Shown one piece after another: positions 1-9,032 of a stretch of 64,000 nt of DNA. Source of the DNA: Streptomyces griseocarneus (lineage in GTDB: Bacteria; Actinomycetota; Actinomycetes; Streptomycetales; Streptomycetaceae); the NCBI RefSeq assembly GCF_014655595.1, contig NZ_BNBL01000004.1:434001-498000 (forward strand), in the 5' to 3' direction. Each line of letters starts with the position of its first letter. Position 1 is the first letter of the stretch. The position numbers and the translations under genes are program-made. The notes beneath the pieces were generated by a model that was not told where the DNA came from, did not search any database, and saw only the letters and a list, made by a program, of their open reading frames with translations.

Positions 1-53
1 GTGCCGGTGCGCTCGTAGTGGACCTGGGCGTCGGCGACGGTGACGGTGGGCAT
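1..53 (-). CDS. alpha/beta hydrolase-like protein, N-terminal fragment
   Basis: An ATG at 53 reads leftward off the window edge as MPTVTVADAQVHYERTGT. This resembles the first beta strands of alpha/beta hydrolases, which often begin with a short strand followed by Y-E-x-x-G. Only 17-18 residues are present, so the fold is a guess. The gene is divergent from the XRE regulator at 249 with about 195 bp between them, an arrangement in which the regulator often controls the enzyme. Confidence 0.4.
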   Translation of the reverse strand, partial: MPTVTVADAQVHYERTG

Positions 54-248
54 GCGGAACTCCCGAGTGGTGAGGGCCCGGCGGGGGCAAGGCCCCAGGG
101 GGTGTGGGTCTGAGAGGCGGCCGCCGGGCTTCGCACCCGGTGACGTGACCAACAGTGGCGCGGGGGACGCGCGGCCGGGAGAGCCCCGCCGACCCTGGGA
201 TCGCCGGTCCCTGGCTCACGGGACGAGGCGTCGGCGAAGATCATCCGT

Positions 249-1103
249 ATGACGATCGACCGCCCCGGCCTCGCCGACTTCCTCCGCCGCGCGCGCGAAC
301 GCGTACGCCCCCAGGACGCGGGCCTGCCCGCCGGGCCGCGCCGCCGTACGCCCGGCCTGCGCCGCGAGGAGGTCGCCCAGCTCGCCGGGATGTCGGCCGA
401 CTACTACACCCGGCTCGAGCAGGCCCGCGGACCGCAGCCCTCGCCCCAGATGCTCGCGGCGCTCGCCCGCGCCCTGCGCTTGAGCGCCGACGAGCGGGAC
501 CACCTCCACCTGCTGGCCGGCCACCGCCCGCCCGTGGCGCGTGCCTCCGGCGACCACGTCGCGCCCGGCCTGCTCCACCTCCTCGACCAGCTCCCCACCA
601 CCCCCGCGCAGATCCTCGGCGCCCTCGGTGACGTCCTCGCCCAGAACGCCATGGCCCAGTCCCTGCTCGGGGGCGTGTGCACGGTCTCCGAACACGGCCG
701 CAACGTCGTCTGGCGCTGGTTCACCGACCCCGCCGTCCGTGCCGCGTACCCGCCCGAGGAGCACGACCACTACAACCGCCTGCACACCGCCGACCTGCGC
801 GCGGCCGTCACCCGCCGCGCGAACGACCCGGCGGCCGCCCGCCTGGTGGACCGTCTCCGGGAGGCGAGCCCCGAATTCCGCGCCCTGTGGGACCTCCACG
901 AGGTGGCCGTCCGCCGCCACACCCGCATGCGCGTCCTGCACCCCGTGGTCGGCCCGGTCGACCTCGACTGCCAGATCCTCCTGGCCCCGGAGGGCGACCA
1001 GCGTCTGGTCCTCTACACCCCGCCCCCGGGCACCGACACCGCGGACCGGCTGGCACTCCTGCGCGTCGTGGGTACGGACCAGTTCGCGCCCGCGACGGAG
1101 TGA
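249..1103 (+). CDS. XRE-family regulator with MmyB-like ligand-binding domain
   Basis: A 284-residue DNA-binding regulator. Residues about 8-75 form a Cro/CI-type helix-turn-helix with the RTPGLRREEVAQLAGMS and YYTRLEQARG segments that are characteristic of the actinobacterial MmyB-like group. The remainder, about 100-275, matches the PAS-like ligand-binding domain of that group (TPAQILGALGDVLAQNAMAQ, then FRALWDLHEVAVRRH). The family commonly represses an adjacent divergent enzyme gene, and here a hydrolase-like gene starts at 53 on the other strand. The target and ligand are inferred from position only. Confidence 0.9.
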   Translation: MTIDRPGLADFLRRARERVRPQDAGLPAGPRRRTPGLRREEVAQLAGMSADYYTRLEQARGPQPSPQMLAALARALRLSADERDHLHLLAGHRPPVARASGDHVAPGLLHLLDQLPTTPAQILGALGDVLAQNAMAQSLLGGVCTVSEHGRNVVWRWFTDPAVRAAYPPEEHDHYNRLHTADLRAAVTRRANDPAAARLVDRLREASPEFRALWDLHEVAVRRHTRMRVLHPVVGPVDLDCQILLAPEGDQRLVLYTPPPGTDTADRLALLRVVGTDQFAPATE

Positions 1104-1232
1104 CGCGCAGGCCCTGCCGCGACCTCGTACTCCCGCCCGATTGTCAGTGGTGGGTGCGACGATTTCCGTGAAGTCGCCCGCCGATGACGGAACTTGGGAT
1201 TCCGGCGGGGATCGCGAGGGAGGGGGCAGGAC

Positions 1233-1727
1233 ATGGTCTGCGAAGCGTGCGACAGTCCGTACGCCAGGTGGGTCGTCGGTCGCGGCACGGCTCTCTGTGT
1301 CCCGTGCGAGCGGGTCGGCGCCGGGCGGCGCAGCCGCGAGCCGGTGCTCGTGGGCGAGGTGCTGGGGGCCACGGCCGACGTGCTGAGGCTCTCGAGCCGT
1401 ACGGGCGCCGGCGTTCCGGACCCATGGGGCGCCGGCGGTGGCGGGGCGGTGTGCCGGGCCTGCGGCGGACGCGCCGTGTGGCATCGCACCGTGCGCGGCC
1501 GCTGGGTCCTGATCCAGGCCGGCGAATGGCCCGTGGCGGCCGTTCCCGCCGGCAGACGCTGGCGGATCGCGGGCGACGGCACCGCCGTCCGCCTCGGGGC
1601 GGCCGCCGCCCCGTCCGACACGTGCAGGGTCGGTCATGCCGACGTGTGCCCGGCGCGCCCGGCCCCGTACGACGCGCCGTCGCTGCTCGCCCTGTGGCAC
1701 CGCAACGCCCGCCGGGCGGCGTTATGA
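1233..1727 (+). CDS. DUF6083-like zinc-ribbon protein
   Basis: A 164-residue protein of unknown function. It begins MVCEACDSPYARW with CxxC, followed by VPCERV, then a second CRACGG motif. The C-terminal half holds WHRTVRGRWVLIQAGEWPVA and AGRRWRIAGDGTAVRL, the conserved block I associate with Streptomyces DUF6083 proteins. The Cys pairs suggest bound zinc. The ATG at 1233 was chosen over upstream 1194 because a purine-rich stretch ending at 1230 provides a ribosome binding site and the protein then opens directly on the CxxC. It stands alone between the XRE regulator and a convergent TetR gene. Confidence 0.7.
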   Translation: MVCEACDSPYARWVVGRGTALCVPCERVGAGRRSREPVLVGEVLGATADVLRLSSRTGAGVPDPWGAGGGGAVCRACGGRAVWHRTVRGRWVLIQAGEWPVAAVPAGRRWRIAGDGTAVRLGAAAAPSDTCRVGHADVCPARPAPYDAPSLLALWHRNARRAAL

Positions 1728-1769
1728 CGGTGGGGTGGCAGCTGCCGGGGCCGCCGGGCCGGCCGGGGA

Positions 1770-2378
1770 TCAGGCCCGCGTCAGCAGGCGGTCGAGCGCG
1801 CGCCGGGTGCGGTCGGGGGCGAGCGGGTCGGCGAAGAGCTGGATGGCCTGGTTGAGGGCCAGGTAGAGGCCGACGAGTTCGTACGCGACCTGCTCGGGGT
1901 CGGTGCCGGGCGGAAGGTCGCCCGCCGTGACGGCGAGCCGCAGCTCGCCCACGAGCCGGTGCCGCCACAGCCGGTAGAGGCGGGCCACCGCGTCCCGTAC
2001 GCGGCCGCCGCGTGCGTCGAACTCCACGGAGGCGGTGGTGAAGAGGCAGCCGCCGGGGAAGATCTCGCGTTCGCGCTCGAGGTAGGTGATCCAGGCCTCG
2101 CAGACGGCCCGCAGCCGCGGCAGGCCCGGCGTCTCGTGGGCGGCGGGCTGCCAGACCACGCGCTGGAAGACCGCCGACGCCTCGTCGAGCGCGGCGAGCT
2201 GGAGGGCCTCCTTGGTGCCGAAGTGGCCGAGGATGCCGGCCTTGCTCATGCCCAGGTCCGTCGCGAGGCGCCCGATCGTCAGCCCCTCCAGCCCCTCGAC
2301 CGAGGCGATCGCGACACCGCGTTCGACGATCCGCTCCCGCGTCCTGCGGGCTTCGGCAACGGACTTGCGTGGGCTCAT
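1770..2378 (-). CDS. TetR/AcrR-family transcriptional regulator
   Basis: A 202-residue repressor. Its N-terminal helix-turn-helix occupies about residues 10-57 (RIVERGVAIASVEGLEGLTI, then LGMSKAGILGHFGTKEALQ), and the C-terminal helical domain carries CLFTTASVEFDARGG, typical of the TetR_C_6 type. It is divergent from the KAS III gene at 2511, and the shared intergenic region holds the palindrome ACCGATCGGT. It probably represses itself and the KAS III gene in response to an unknown lipophilic ligand. Confidence 0.92.
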   Translation of the reverse strand: MSPRKSVAEARRTRERIVERGVAIASVEGLEGLTIGRLATDLGMSKAGILGHFGTKEALQLAALDEASAVFQRVVWQPAAHETPGLPRLRAVCEAWITYLEREREIFPGGCLFTTASVEFDARGGRVRDAVARLYRLWRHRLVGELRLAVTAGDLPPGTDPEQVAYELVGLYLALNQAIQLFADPLAPDRTRRALDRLLTRA

Positions 2379-2416
2379 GCGGCCATCCTAGCCACCTGAC
2401 TCCCTTTTAGCTTCCG

Positions 2417-2426
2417 ACCGATCGGT
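2417..2426. promoter_or_regulatory. probable TetR operator
   Basis: A perfect 10-bp palindrome, ACCGATCGGT, extended to near-symmetry as CGACCGATCGGTTG. It lies 39 bp upstream of the TetR start and about 85 bp upstream of the KAS III start, the usual place for a TetR operator in a divergent promoter region. Confidence 0.6.
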
Positions 2427-2510
2427 TGCTATATTCCCCGGCACCCCCTGCGGCCCGGGCACACCGCCCGCGCCGCACACCGCCCTGCCACCGAGCCGAG
2501 GAGATCAGCC

Positions 2511-3455
2511 GTGCCGGGATCCCGCATCACCGCCCTGGGCCGCTACCAGCCGTCGCGCGTCCTGACCAACGACGACCTGGCGGGCATGGTCGACACCAGC
2601 GACGAATGGATCCGCCGGCGGACCGGCATCGCCACCCGCCGCATCGCCGCCGACACCGAATCGGTCACCGACATGGCGGCCGCCGCCGCGGCCGAGGCCC
2701 TGGCCGCGTCCGGCCTGCGGCCGTCCGACATCGGCATGGTCACCGTGGCGACCTGCACCGCGGTCGACCGCTGCCCCTCGACCGCCGCCCAGGTCGCCGG
2801 CCGCCTCGGCATCCCCGCGGCCGTGGCCTACGACCTGAACAACGGCTGCGCCGGCTTCTGCACCGCCCTCGCCGCCGCCGACCACTCCCTCCGCGCCGGC
2901 GCGGCCCGCCACGCCCTGGTCATCGGTGCCGAAAAGATGTCGGCCGTCACCGACTGGAGCGACCGCGGCACCTGCGTCCTGCTCGGCGACGGCGCGGGCG
3001 CCGCCGTCCTCAGCGCCGCCGAACAGGACGGCATAGGCCCCGTCGTCTGGGGCTCCGACCCCACGCGCGCCGACGCCGTACGCCTCGTCGACGACTGGCA
3101 CCCGCGCTTCGCCCAGGAAGGCCAGACCGTCTTCCGCTGGGCCACCGGCGAACTCCCCGGCATCGCCCGCGAGGCCTGCCGCCGCGCCGGCATCACCCCG
3201 GCCGACCTCGCCGGCGTGGTCACCCACCAGGCCAACCTCCGCATCATCGAGGCCGTGACGCGCCGGCTCGGCCTGCCGGAGCACGTGGTGATCGCCAAGG
3301 ACGTCGTCGACTCCGGCAACACCTCCGCCGCGTCCGTGCCCCTCGCCCTGTCCCGGCTGACCGAGAGCGGCGAACTCCCGCCGGGCGGCCCGGTGCTGCT
3401 GCTGGCCTTCGGCGGCGGCCTGTCCTGGGCGGGCCAGGTCGTCACCTGCCCCTGA
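2511..3455 (+). CDS. 3-oxoacyl-ACP synthase III family protein (KAS III, FabH-like)
   Basis: A 314-residue thiolase-fold condensing enzyme. The catalytic triad is intact: Cys113 in NNGCAGFC, His239 in VVTHQANLR and Asn270 in DSGNTSAAS. N-terminal DTSDEWIRRRTGI is the KAS III signature. FabH condenses an acyl-CoA starter with malonyl-ACP. No acp, fabD, fabF or biosynthetic cluster lies nearby, so this is a stand-alone paralogue rather than the housekeeping fabH, possibly modifying a starter unit or making a signal. The start is a GTG preceded by GAGGAG. It is likely controlled by the divergent TetR gene. Confidence 0.9.
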   Translation: MPGSRITALGRYQPSRVLTNDDLAGMVDTSDEWIRRRTGIATRRIAADTESVTDMAAAAAAEALAASGLRPSDIGMVTVATCTAVDRCPSTAAQVAGRLGIPAAVAYDLNNGCAGFCTALAAADHSLRAGAARHALVIGAEKMSAVTDWSDRGTCVLLGDGAGAAVLSAAEQDGIGPVVWGSDPTRADAVRLVDDWHPRFAQEGQTVFRWATGELPGIAREACRRAGITPADLAGVVTHQANLRIIEAVTRRLGLPEHVVIAKDVVDSGNTSAASVPLALSRLTESGELPPGGPVLLLAFGGGLSWAGQVVTCP

Positions 3456-3542
3456 CGAGGCCGCAGCAATCTCCAGGCGCCGCCCGTGATCTGGCTCGCG
3501 CGGGGGAGGTGCCGGGCGCGAGGCGACTGCGATACTCCCGGC

Positions 3543-4787
3543 GTGCTCACGCTGATACGTCCGCTTTTGCGCGCGGACACCTACCGAGGCTGGCTGTACG
3601 CACTGCTCGGCGCGGCCACCGGCCTCCTGACCCTTCCCGTGGCGACGCTGCTCACCGCCGCGACCCCGCGGGACTGGCCGCAGCCGGTGCGCACGACGGT
3701 CCTCCTGGCCGCCTGGGCCGCGCTCACGGCCGCCGCCGGCTGCCCGCGCCCCGCCCGCCGCGCCTCCGTACGACTGGCCAACCGCCTGCTCGGCACGGCC
3801 CTTCCGGCCCCGGCCCCGGCGGCGGAGCACGCGCGCGTGCCGCACCGGGCGCGCACGGCGGCCTGGCTGGTGCTGCACACGCTGGCGGGATGGGTGACGG
3901 CGGTCGTGACGGCCTTCGCCCTGGTGGCAGCCGTCCCCTTGGTCGCCATCTGGCTGAAGGGCGGCGAGCGGATCACGATGCTCGTGCCCGTCGACGTGCC
4001 CGGCGGGCCGGCAGGGGCGTGGACGCTGCCGGTGGCCGCCGCGCTCCTCGCCCTGGCCTGTTACGCCGCCGCCGCCACGACGGCGCTCCTGAGGCGCCTC
4101 GCGCCCGCCCTGCTGGGCCACCGCCCCGCCGAACGCCTCGCCGCGCTCGAGACGCAGATGCGCCACCTGACGCAACGCAACCGCCTGGCACAGGAGTTGC
4201 ACGACTCCATCGGTCACACGCTGACGGCCTCCACCATCCAGGCGGCGGTGGCGCGAGAACTGATGGACACCGACCCGGCGGCCGCCCGCCGCGCCCTGAC
4301 CGGCCTCGAGGAGGCCTCCCGGGCCGCCATGGACGACCTCGACCACGTCCTCGGCATCCTCCGCCAGGAGCGGGCCGCGACCGCCCCGCCGTACGCCCTC
4401 ACCGACCTCCCGGCGCTCGTGGACCGCGTCCGGCACGCCGGTGCGGACGTACGCGCCGACATCAGCGGCGACCTGGCCGCCGTGCCGGCCACCGTCTCCC
4501 GCGAGGCGTACCGCATCGTCCAGGAAGGCCTGACCAACGTCCTGCGGCACGGCGACCGGTCGCGGATCGGCCTGCGGGTGACGGTCACGGCGGCCCGCCT
4601 CGAGCTGGAGATCGCCAACGCGGTCACCGCCCGCGCCCGGATCGCACGGCGTTCCCGCCGGGGTCAGGGCGTCGACGGCGTCGTGGAGCGCGTCCAGCTC
4701 CTGCGGGGCGAGGCCTTCGCGGGCCCGGACCCCGAGGGCACCGGCTGGCTGCTCACCGCGCGCATCCCCCTACGGTCGGCGGCATGA
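3543..4787 (+). CDS. two-component sensor histidine kinase, HisKA_3 type
   Basis: A 414-residue membrane kinase. Four hydrophobic segments fill about residues 15-190. The dimerisation/phosphoacceptor helix follows, with RLAQELHDSIGHTLTASTI and His220 as the phosphorylated residue. The HATPase domain shows EAYRIVQEGLTNVLRHG (N box) and a C-terminal G-x-G-W-L-L strand, although the glycine box RSRRGQGVDGVVERVQLL is degenerate. Start GTG 3543 precedes the first membrane helix; the longer ATG at 3486 would add an arginine-rich leader. The stop overlaps the response-regulator ATG (ATGA), so the pair is translationally coupled. The signal is unknown. Confidence 0.9.
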   Translation: MLTLIRPLLRADTYRGWLYALLGAATGLLTLPVATLLTAATPRDWPQPVRTTVLLAAWAALTAAAGCPRPARRASVRLANRLLGTALPAPAPAAEHARVPHRARTAAWLVLHTLAGWVTAVVTAFALVAAVPLVAIWLKGGERITMLVPVDVPGGPAGAWTLPVAAALLALACYAAAATTALLRRLAPALLGHRPAERLAALETQMRHLTQRNRLAQELHDSIGHTLTASTIQAAVARELMDTDPAAARRALTGLEEASRAAMDDLDHVLGILRQERAATAPPYALTDLPALVDRVRHAGADVRADISGDLAAVPATVSREAYRIVQEGLTNVLRHGDRSRIGLRVTVTAARLELEIANAVTARARIARRSRRGQGVDGVVERVQLLRGEAFAGPDPEGTGWLLTARIPLRSAA

Positions 4788-5455
4788 CCGTGACCGTGCT
4801 GATCGCCGACGACGAGGAACTCACCCGCACCGGCCTGCGAACCCTGCTCTCGGCCAGGGAGGGCCTCACCGTCGTCGGCGAGGCCGCCGACGGCCACCAG
4901 GCCCTGACCCGCGCCGCCGAACTCCGCCCCGACGTCGTGCTGATGGACGTGCGCATGCCCGGAATCGACGGCATCGAGGCCACCCGGCGCCTGCAGACCG
5001 CCTCCCCCCGGCCGCCGAAAGTGGTGGTGATCACAACCTTCGAGAACGACGAGTACGTCTACGACGCCCTCCGCGCCGGCGCCGCCGGCTTCGTCCTCAA
5101 GCGCTCCCCCTCGGAACAGATCGCCCACGCCATCCGCCTCGTCGCCACCACCGACTCCGTCCTCTTCCCCGACGCCGTCCGCAACCTCGCCGCCGCCCGC
5201 CCCGCCCCCGGACCCCCCGCGGGCACCCCCGCCCTCACCCACCGCGAACTGGAGATCCTCCGCCTCATGGCCCGCGGCCTGTCCAACCCGGACATCGCCC
5301 ACGCCCTGGTCGTCAGCCTGGAGACGGTCAAGACCCACGTGAGCAACCTCCTGGCCAAACTCTCCGCCCGCAACCGCACCCAGGCCGTGATCCTGGCCTA
5401 CGAATACGGCTTCGTCATCGCGGGCGGCGGCCACGTCCCGGCCCGGCCGGCCTGA
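4784..5455 (+). CDS. LuxR/NarL-type response regulator
   Basis: A 223-residue regulator. The receiver domain spans residues 1-120, with acidic pocket ADDEE (9-12), phosphoacceptor Asp55 in VVLMDVRMPGIDG and Lys in GFVLKRS. The C-terminal LuxR helix-turn-helix (about 150-215) reads LTHRELEILRLMARGLSNPD and VVSLETVKTHVSNLLAKL. It is encoded immediately after, and overlaps by 4 bp, its partner kinase. Its targets cannot be deduced from sequence. A strong bidirectional terminator follows. Confidence 0.93.
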   Translation: MTVTVLIADDEELTRTGLRTLLSAREGLTVVGEAADGHQALTRAAELRPDVVLMDVRMPGIDGIEATRRLQTASPRPPKVVVITTFENDEYVYDALRAGAAGFVLKRSPSEQIAHAIRLVATTDSVLFPDAVRNLAAARPAPGPPAGTPALTHRELEILRLMARGLSNPDIAHALVVSLETVKTHVSNLLAKLSARNRTQAVILAYEYGFVIAGGGHVPARPA

Positions 5456-5486
5456 GCCGCCCGCCGGGGGCCTGACACCGGACAAA

Positions 5487-5530
5487 GGCCGTCGGCCGCA
5501 TCCGGGAATCCCCGGATGCGGCCGACGGCC
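5487..5530. terminator. bidirectional intrinsic terminator
   Basis: A perfect 20-bp inverted repeat (5487-5506 with 5511-5530) around a four-base loop lies between the convergent response-regulator and copA genes, so it can serve both. Confidence 0.85.
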
Positions 5531-5543
5531 GGGTACGGACTCC

Positions 5544-7823
5544 TTACCGGAAGCGGCGGAGCCGGAGGCTGTTGGTGACGACGAAGACGGAGGAGAAGGC
5601 CATGGCCGCACCGGCGATCATCGGGTTGAGCAGGCCGGCTGCCGCGAGGGGAAGGGCGGCGATGTTGTAGCCGAAGGCCCAGAAGAGGTTGCCCTTGATG
5701 GTGCCGAGGGTGCGGCGGGAGAGCCGGATGGCGTCCGCCGCCACGAGCAGGTCGCCGCGGACGAGGGTGAGGTCGCCGGCCTCGATGGCCGCGTCGGTGC
5801 CGGTACCCATGGCCAGGCCGAGGTCGGCGGTGGCGAGGGCGGCCGCGTCGTTGACGCCGTCGCCGACCATGGCGACGGTACGGCCCTCGGCCTGGAGGCG
5901 CTTGACGACGTCGACCTTGTCCTGGGGGAGGACCTCGGCGATGACCTCGTCGATGCCCACCTCGCGGGCGACGGCCTCGGCGACGGCCTTGTTGTCGCCG
6001 GTCAGCAGGACGGGGGTCAGCCCGAGGCGGCGCAGTTCGGCGACGGCGCGGCCGCTGGTGTCCTTGACGGCGTCGGCGACGGTGAGGACGCCCCGGGCCT
6101 CGCCGTCCCAGGCCACGGCCACGGCGGTGCGGCCCTCGGCCTCCGCGGCGGCCTTCGCCGCGGCGAGTTCGACCGGCAGTTCGATGACCCAGTCGGCCAG
6201 CAGCTTCTCGCGGCCCACGAGGACGGCGTGTCCGTCGACGACGCCCTGGACGCCGAGGCCGGCGATGTTCTCGAAGCTCTCGGGAACGGGCAGGACGCCG
6301 GTGCGAGCGGTGGCGCCCTCGGCGATGGCGCGGGCGATGGGGTGCTCGGAGGCGTGCTCCAGCGCGCCGGCCAGCCGCAGCAGCTCCTGCTCGGTCACGC
6401 CGGGGGCGGTGACGACCTCGTGCAGGGCCATCTTGCCGGTGGTGACGGTGCCGGTCTTGTCCAGGACGACGGTGTCGACGCGGCGCGTGGACTCCAGGAC
6501 CTCGGGGCCCTTGATGAGGATGCCCAGCTGGGCGCCGCGGCCGGTGCCGACCATGAGGGCGGTCGGGGTGGCGAGTCCCAGGGCGCACGGGCAGGCGATG
6601 ATCAGTACGGCGACGGCGGCGGTGAAGGCGGCGGTGGCGTCACCGGTGACCGCGAGCCAGGTGAGCAGGGTGCCGAGGGCGATGAGAAGGACGACGGGGA
6701 CGAAGACGCTGGAGATGCGGTCGGCCAGGCGCTGGACGGCGGCCTTGCCGTTCTGGGCGTCCTCGACCAGCTTGGCCATGCGGGACAGCTGGGTGTCCGA
6801 GCCGACCCGGGTGGCCTCGACGACCAGACGGCCGGAGGCGTTGACGGTGGCGCCGGTGACGGCGTCGCCCACGGTCACGTCGACGGGGACGGACTCGCCG
6901 GTGAGCATTGAGGCGTCGACGGCCGAACTGCCCTCGACCACCGTGCCGTCGGTGGCGATCTTCTCGCCGGGCCGTACGACGAACCGGTCGCCGGCCATCA
7001 GCTCGGCGGTCGGGATGCGCACCTCGCGCCCGTCGCGCAGGACGGCCACGTCCTTGGCGCCCAGCTCCAGCAGCGCCCGCAGGGCCGCGCCGGCCTTGCG
7101 CTTGGACTTGGCCTCCAGGTAACGCCCGGCAAGGATGAAGGCGGTGACGCCGGCGGCGGCCTCCAGGTAGATGGAGGACGAGCCGTCCGCCCGCGAGACC
7201 GAGAAGTCGAAGCCGTGCCGCATGCCCGGCATGCCGGCGTGGCCGAAGAACAGGGCCCACAGCGACCAGCCGAGGGCCGCGAGCGTACCGATCGACACCA
7301 GCGTGTCCATCGTCGCCGCCCCGTGCCGGGCGTTGGTCCACGCCGCCCGGTGGAACGGCAGCGCGCCCCACACCACGACCGGCGCGGCCAGTGTCAGGGA
7401 CAGCCACTGCCAGTTGTCGAACTGCAGCGTCGGCACCATCGCCATCAGCACGACCGGCACCGCGAGCACCAGCGAGACCAGTAGCCGTTGCCGCAGTGCG
7501 CCGATTTCTCCGCCACCGTGGCCGGGCTCCTGTCCCTGCGGCGTCTCCGCTTCCGCGCGGGCGGTCGCCTTGGGCGGTTCCTGAGCGGTGTAGCCGGTCT
7601 TCTCGACGGTGGCGATCAGATCGGCGACCTCCACACCCGGCCCGTAGGCGACCTTGGCCTTCTCGGTCGCGAAGTTGACCGTCGCCGTGACGCCGTCCAT
7701 CCGGTTGAGCTTCTTCTCGATGCGGGCGGCGCACGAGGCGCACGTCATGCCGCCTATGGAGAGCTCGAATTCGGCGGCGCGCAGGGCGGGCGTCACCGTC
7801 TTCTCGGGGGCCATGCTGGTCAT
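5544..7823 (-). CDS. copA: copper-exporting P1B-type ATPase
   Basis: A 759-residue copper pump of the cytoplasmic membrane. Residues about 18-85 form one heavy-metal-associated domain with GGMTCASC (Cys28 and Cys31). Membrane helices flank the actuator motif LTGESVP. The intramembrane metal site is CPC (about 411-413, IIACPCALG), the phosphorylated Asp is about 455 in DKTGT, and [12 protein letters not shown] forms the hinge. CPC plus the HMA domain indicates Cu(I). The ATG at 7823 has GGAG at good spacing; the longer in-frame ATG at 7862 adds 13 residues with no homology role. It follows copZ on the same strand with a 94-bp gap and is probably co-regulated from the CsoR-like operator at 8298. 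Confidence 0.96.
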   Translation of the reverse strand: MTSMAPEKTVTPALRAAEFELSIGGMTCASCAARIEKKLNRMDGVTATVNFATEKAKVAYGPGVEVADLIATVEKTGYTAQEPPKATARAEAETPQGQEPGHGGGEIGALRQRLLVSLVLAVPVVLMAMVPTLQFDNWQWLSLTLAAPVVVWGALPFHRAAWTNARHGAATMDTLVSIGTLAALGWSLWALFFGHAGMPGMRHGFDFSVSRADGSSSIYLEAAAGVTAFILAGRYLEAKSKRKAGAALRALLELGAKDVAVLRDGREVRIPTAELMAGDRFVVRPGEKIATDGTVVEGSSAVDASMLTGESVPVDVTVGDAVTGATVNASGRLVVEATRVGSDTQLSRMAKLVEDAQNGKAAVQRLADRISSVFVPVVLLIALGTLLTWLAVTGDATAAFTAAVAVLIIACPCALGLATPTALMVGTGRGAQLGILIKGPEVLESTRRVDTVVLDKTGTVTTGKMALHEVVTAPGVTEQELLRLAGALEHASEHPIARAIAEGATARTGVLPVPESFENIAGLGVQGVVDGHAVLVGREKLLADWVIELPVELAAAKAAAEAEGRTAVAVAWDGEARGVLTVADAVKDTSGRAVAELRRLGLTPVLLTGDNKAVAEAVAREVGIDEVIAEVLPQDKVDVVKRLQAEGRTVAMVGDGVNDAAALATADLGLAMGTGTDAAIEAGDLTLVRGDLLVAADAIRLSRRTLGTIKGNLFWAFGYNIAALPLAAAGLLNPMIAGAAMAFSSVFVVTNSLRLRRFR

Positions 7824-7917
7824 CGCGTACTCCTGGGGAGGGCCGGACCGCGCGGCGTCCATATCAGTGGAGCGGCGCGGCCCGGCATCGAAATACGGGG
7901 GAGGGGTATCGGGTGTC

Positions 7918-8211
7918 TCAGGCGCGGCCGGCGAGCTGGTAGCCCGCCTCGTCGACGGCGGCGCGGACGGCCTCGTCGTCCAGCGCGCCGGTGGACGTGA
8001 TGGTCAGCAGGCCGGTGGCGGCCACGGCCTTCACGGACGTCACGCCGGGTATCGCGGAGACCTCCTGCGAGATCCCGCCCTCGCAGTGGCCGCAGGTCAT
8101 GCCGGTCACCTTGTAGACCGTGGTGATGCCGCCCTGGACGTCGGCCCGGGCGTCGGTGCCGCAGGTGCCGGCCGGGGTGCAGCAGGAGGTGGGGTTCGTC
8201 TGGGAGGTCAT
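7918..8211 (-). CDS. copZ: CopZ-like copper chaperone with Cys-rich N-terminus
   Basis: A 97-residue protein. The C-terminal two thirds is an HMA domain, [19 protein letters not shown], with the CxxC copper site, ending [10 protein letters not shown]. The first 20 residues add three further cysteines ([14 protein letters not shown]), more than the usual chaperone of about 68 residues, and may be an extra metal site. Start 8211 has GGAAG seven bases upstream. It delivers Cu(I) to the downstream CopA. The perfect CsoR-like palindrome lies about 90 bp upstream. Confidence 0.92.
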   Translation of the reverse strand: MTSQTNPTSCCTPAGTCGTDARADVQGGITTVYKVTGMTCGHCEGGISQEVSAIPGVTSVKAVAATGLLTITSTGALDDEAVRAAVDEAGYQLAGRA

Positions 8212-8297
8212 GGCTGCTTCCTTCGGGACGCTGGTGCGGTGCCTGCGGGGGGAGAAGTCCGAGATGGTGCCGGGCGTCTCCTTCCCACGAGCAGAAA

Positions 8298-8320
8298 CAT
8301 ATACCCCCAGGGGGTATATG
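8298..8320. promoter_or_regulatory. CsoR-type copper operator
   Basis: A perfect inverted repeat, CATATACCCCC and GGGGGTATATG, with 11-bp arms around a single A. It matches the ATACCCC...GGGGTAT pattern recognised by copper-sensing CsoR repressors and sits upstream of copZ-copA. No csoR gene is present in the window, so the repressor must be encoded elsewhere. Confidence 0.85.
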
Positions 8321-8450
8321 AGAAGGGTGGGTGTGCGGCCATGTCGATGAGAGGGATGCGCCTGTAAGTCGCGCCGGGCGCCGAACCATGGTCGTGGTTC
8401 ATGCCGACCGGGGAGGGCGGGGAGGGCGAGGCGGAGGCTTTGGAGGTCGG

Positions 8451-8500
8451 CAGGGGCCGGCGGGGGCCGGTGGGGGCCGGTGGGGGCCGGTGGGGGCCGC
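8451..8500. repeat. five tandem 10-bp G-rich repeats
   Basis: Five consecutive decamers close to TGGGGGCCGG between the copper operon promoter and the tRNA-Ser island. The runs of five G could form a G-quadruplex. No gene is visible in this stretch. Confidence 0.8.
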
Positions 8501-8520
8501 GACCGTGACTGTCGCCGGAC

Positions 8521-8637
8521 AACGCCGAAGGCCCCGGCCGGTTTCCCGGTCGGGGCCTTCGGTTCGTGCCCGGTGAGGCACTGGCGGAGGATTCGAGATT
8601 CAAACTCGTGAGGGGTTGCCCCCAACACGCTTTCCAA
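8521..8637 (-). repeat. displaced attachment site with tRNA-Ser 3' remnant and terminator copy
   Basis: Left copy of the 117-bp repeat. It contains a hairpin terminator (8525-8562) and bases 8582-8637, which equal the last 56 bases of tRNA-Ser from the anticodon loop through CCA. It has two changes in and beside the T arm and no 5' half, so it cannot make a tRNA. Confidence 0.9.
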
Positions 8638-9032
8638 CTGTTCGTCCGGGTGTTCGGGTGGGTGCGATGCCGTCCTGACCTGCGGCGTTGCTCATCACCT
8701 GCGGCTCATGGACTGTGCTGGACAGAGCTGAATGCAACCAAAACTGCAACCACGACGTTGCCGCCTTGGGCTGCGCGAATCTCTGTCGCGTGGCTACAGC
8801 CGCGCGTCGGGAAACGGCTGAAGCCGATGGGGCGGCCAAGTGAATGCGCTGGTAGCCGGTGGTCGTCCATATGGGACTACGGGTTTCAGTGACCGAAAAC
8901 CCACTACTGCCGGTGATCGCGTCCGGACAGATTGTCGCTGGTGTGTGCTCTCATGCAACCTGCGCGGTGACGTGCCAACGATCGTAACTGGTGGGGGAGT
9001 TTATTCATGGCGTTACAGGTGAAGGCGCACGG
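8638..9032. other. non-coding left arm of the tRNA-Ser island
   Basis: About 395 bp without a convincing gene. Two copies of TGCAACCA (8733-8740 and 8745-8752) and a related TGCAACC at 8954 lie 95-320 bp inside the att remnant and could be recombinase arm sites of the lost integrase. A 21-codon frame at 9007-9072 has a GGGGAG upstream but no recognisable product. Base composition is less GC-rich than the flanking core genes. Confidence 0.4.

Noticed and set aside
2511..5455. Start of a polyketide or fatty-acid biosynthetic cluster around the KAS III gene
   Set aside because: No acyl carrier protein, ketosynthase, ketoreductase or tailoring genes are nearby; the neighbours are regulators and copper genes.
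8451..8500. CRISPR-like array
   Set aside because: The 10-bp units are contiguous with no spacers. Simple tandem repeat only. No cas genes anywhere in the window.
8582..8637. A second tRNA-Ser gene
   Set aside because: Only the 3' half is present, with T-arm changes and no 5' acceptor strand. It is an attachment-site remnant.
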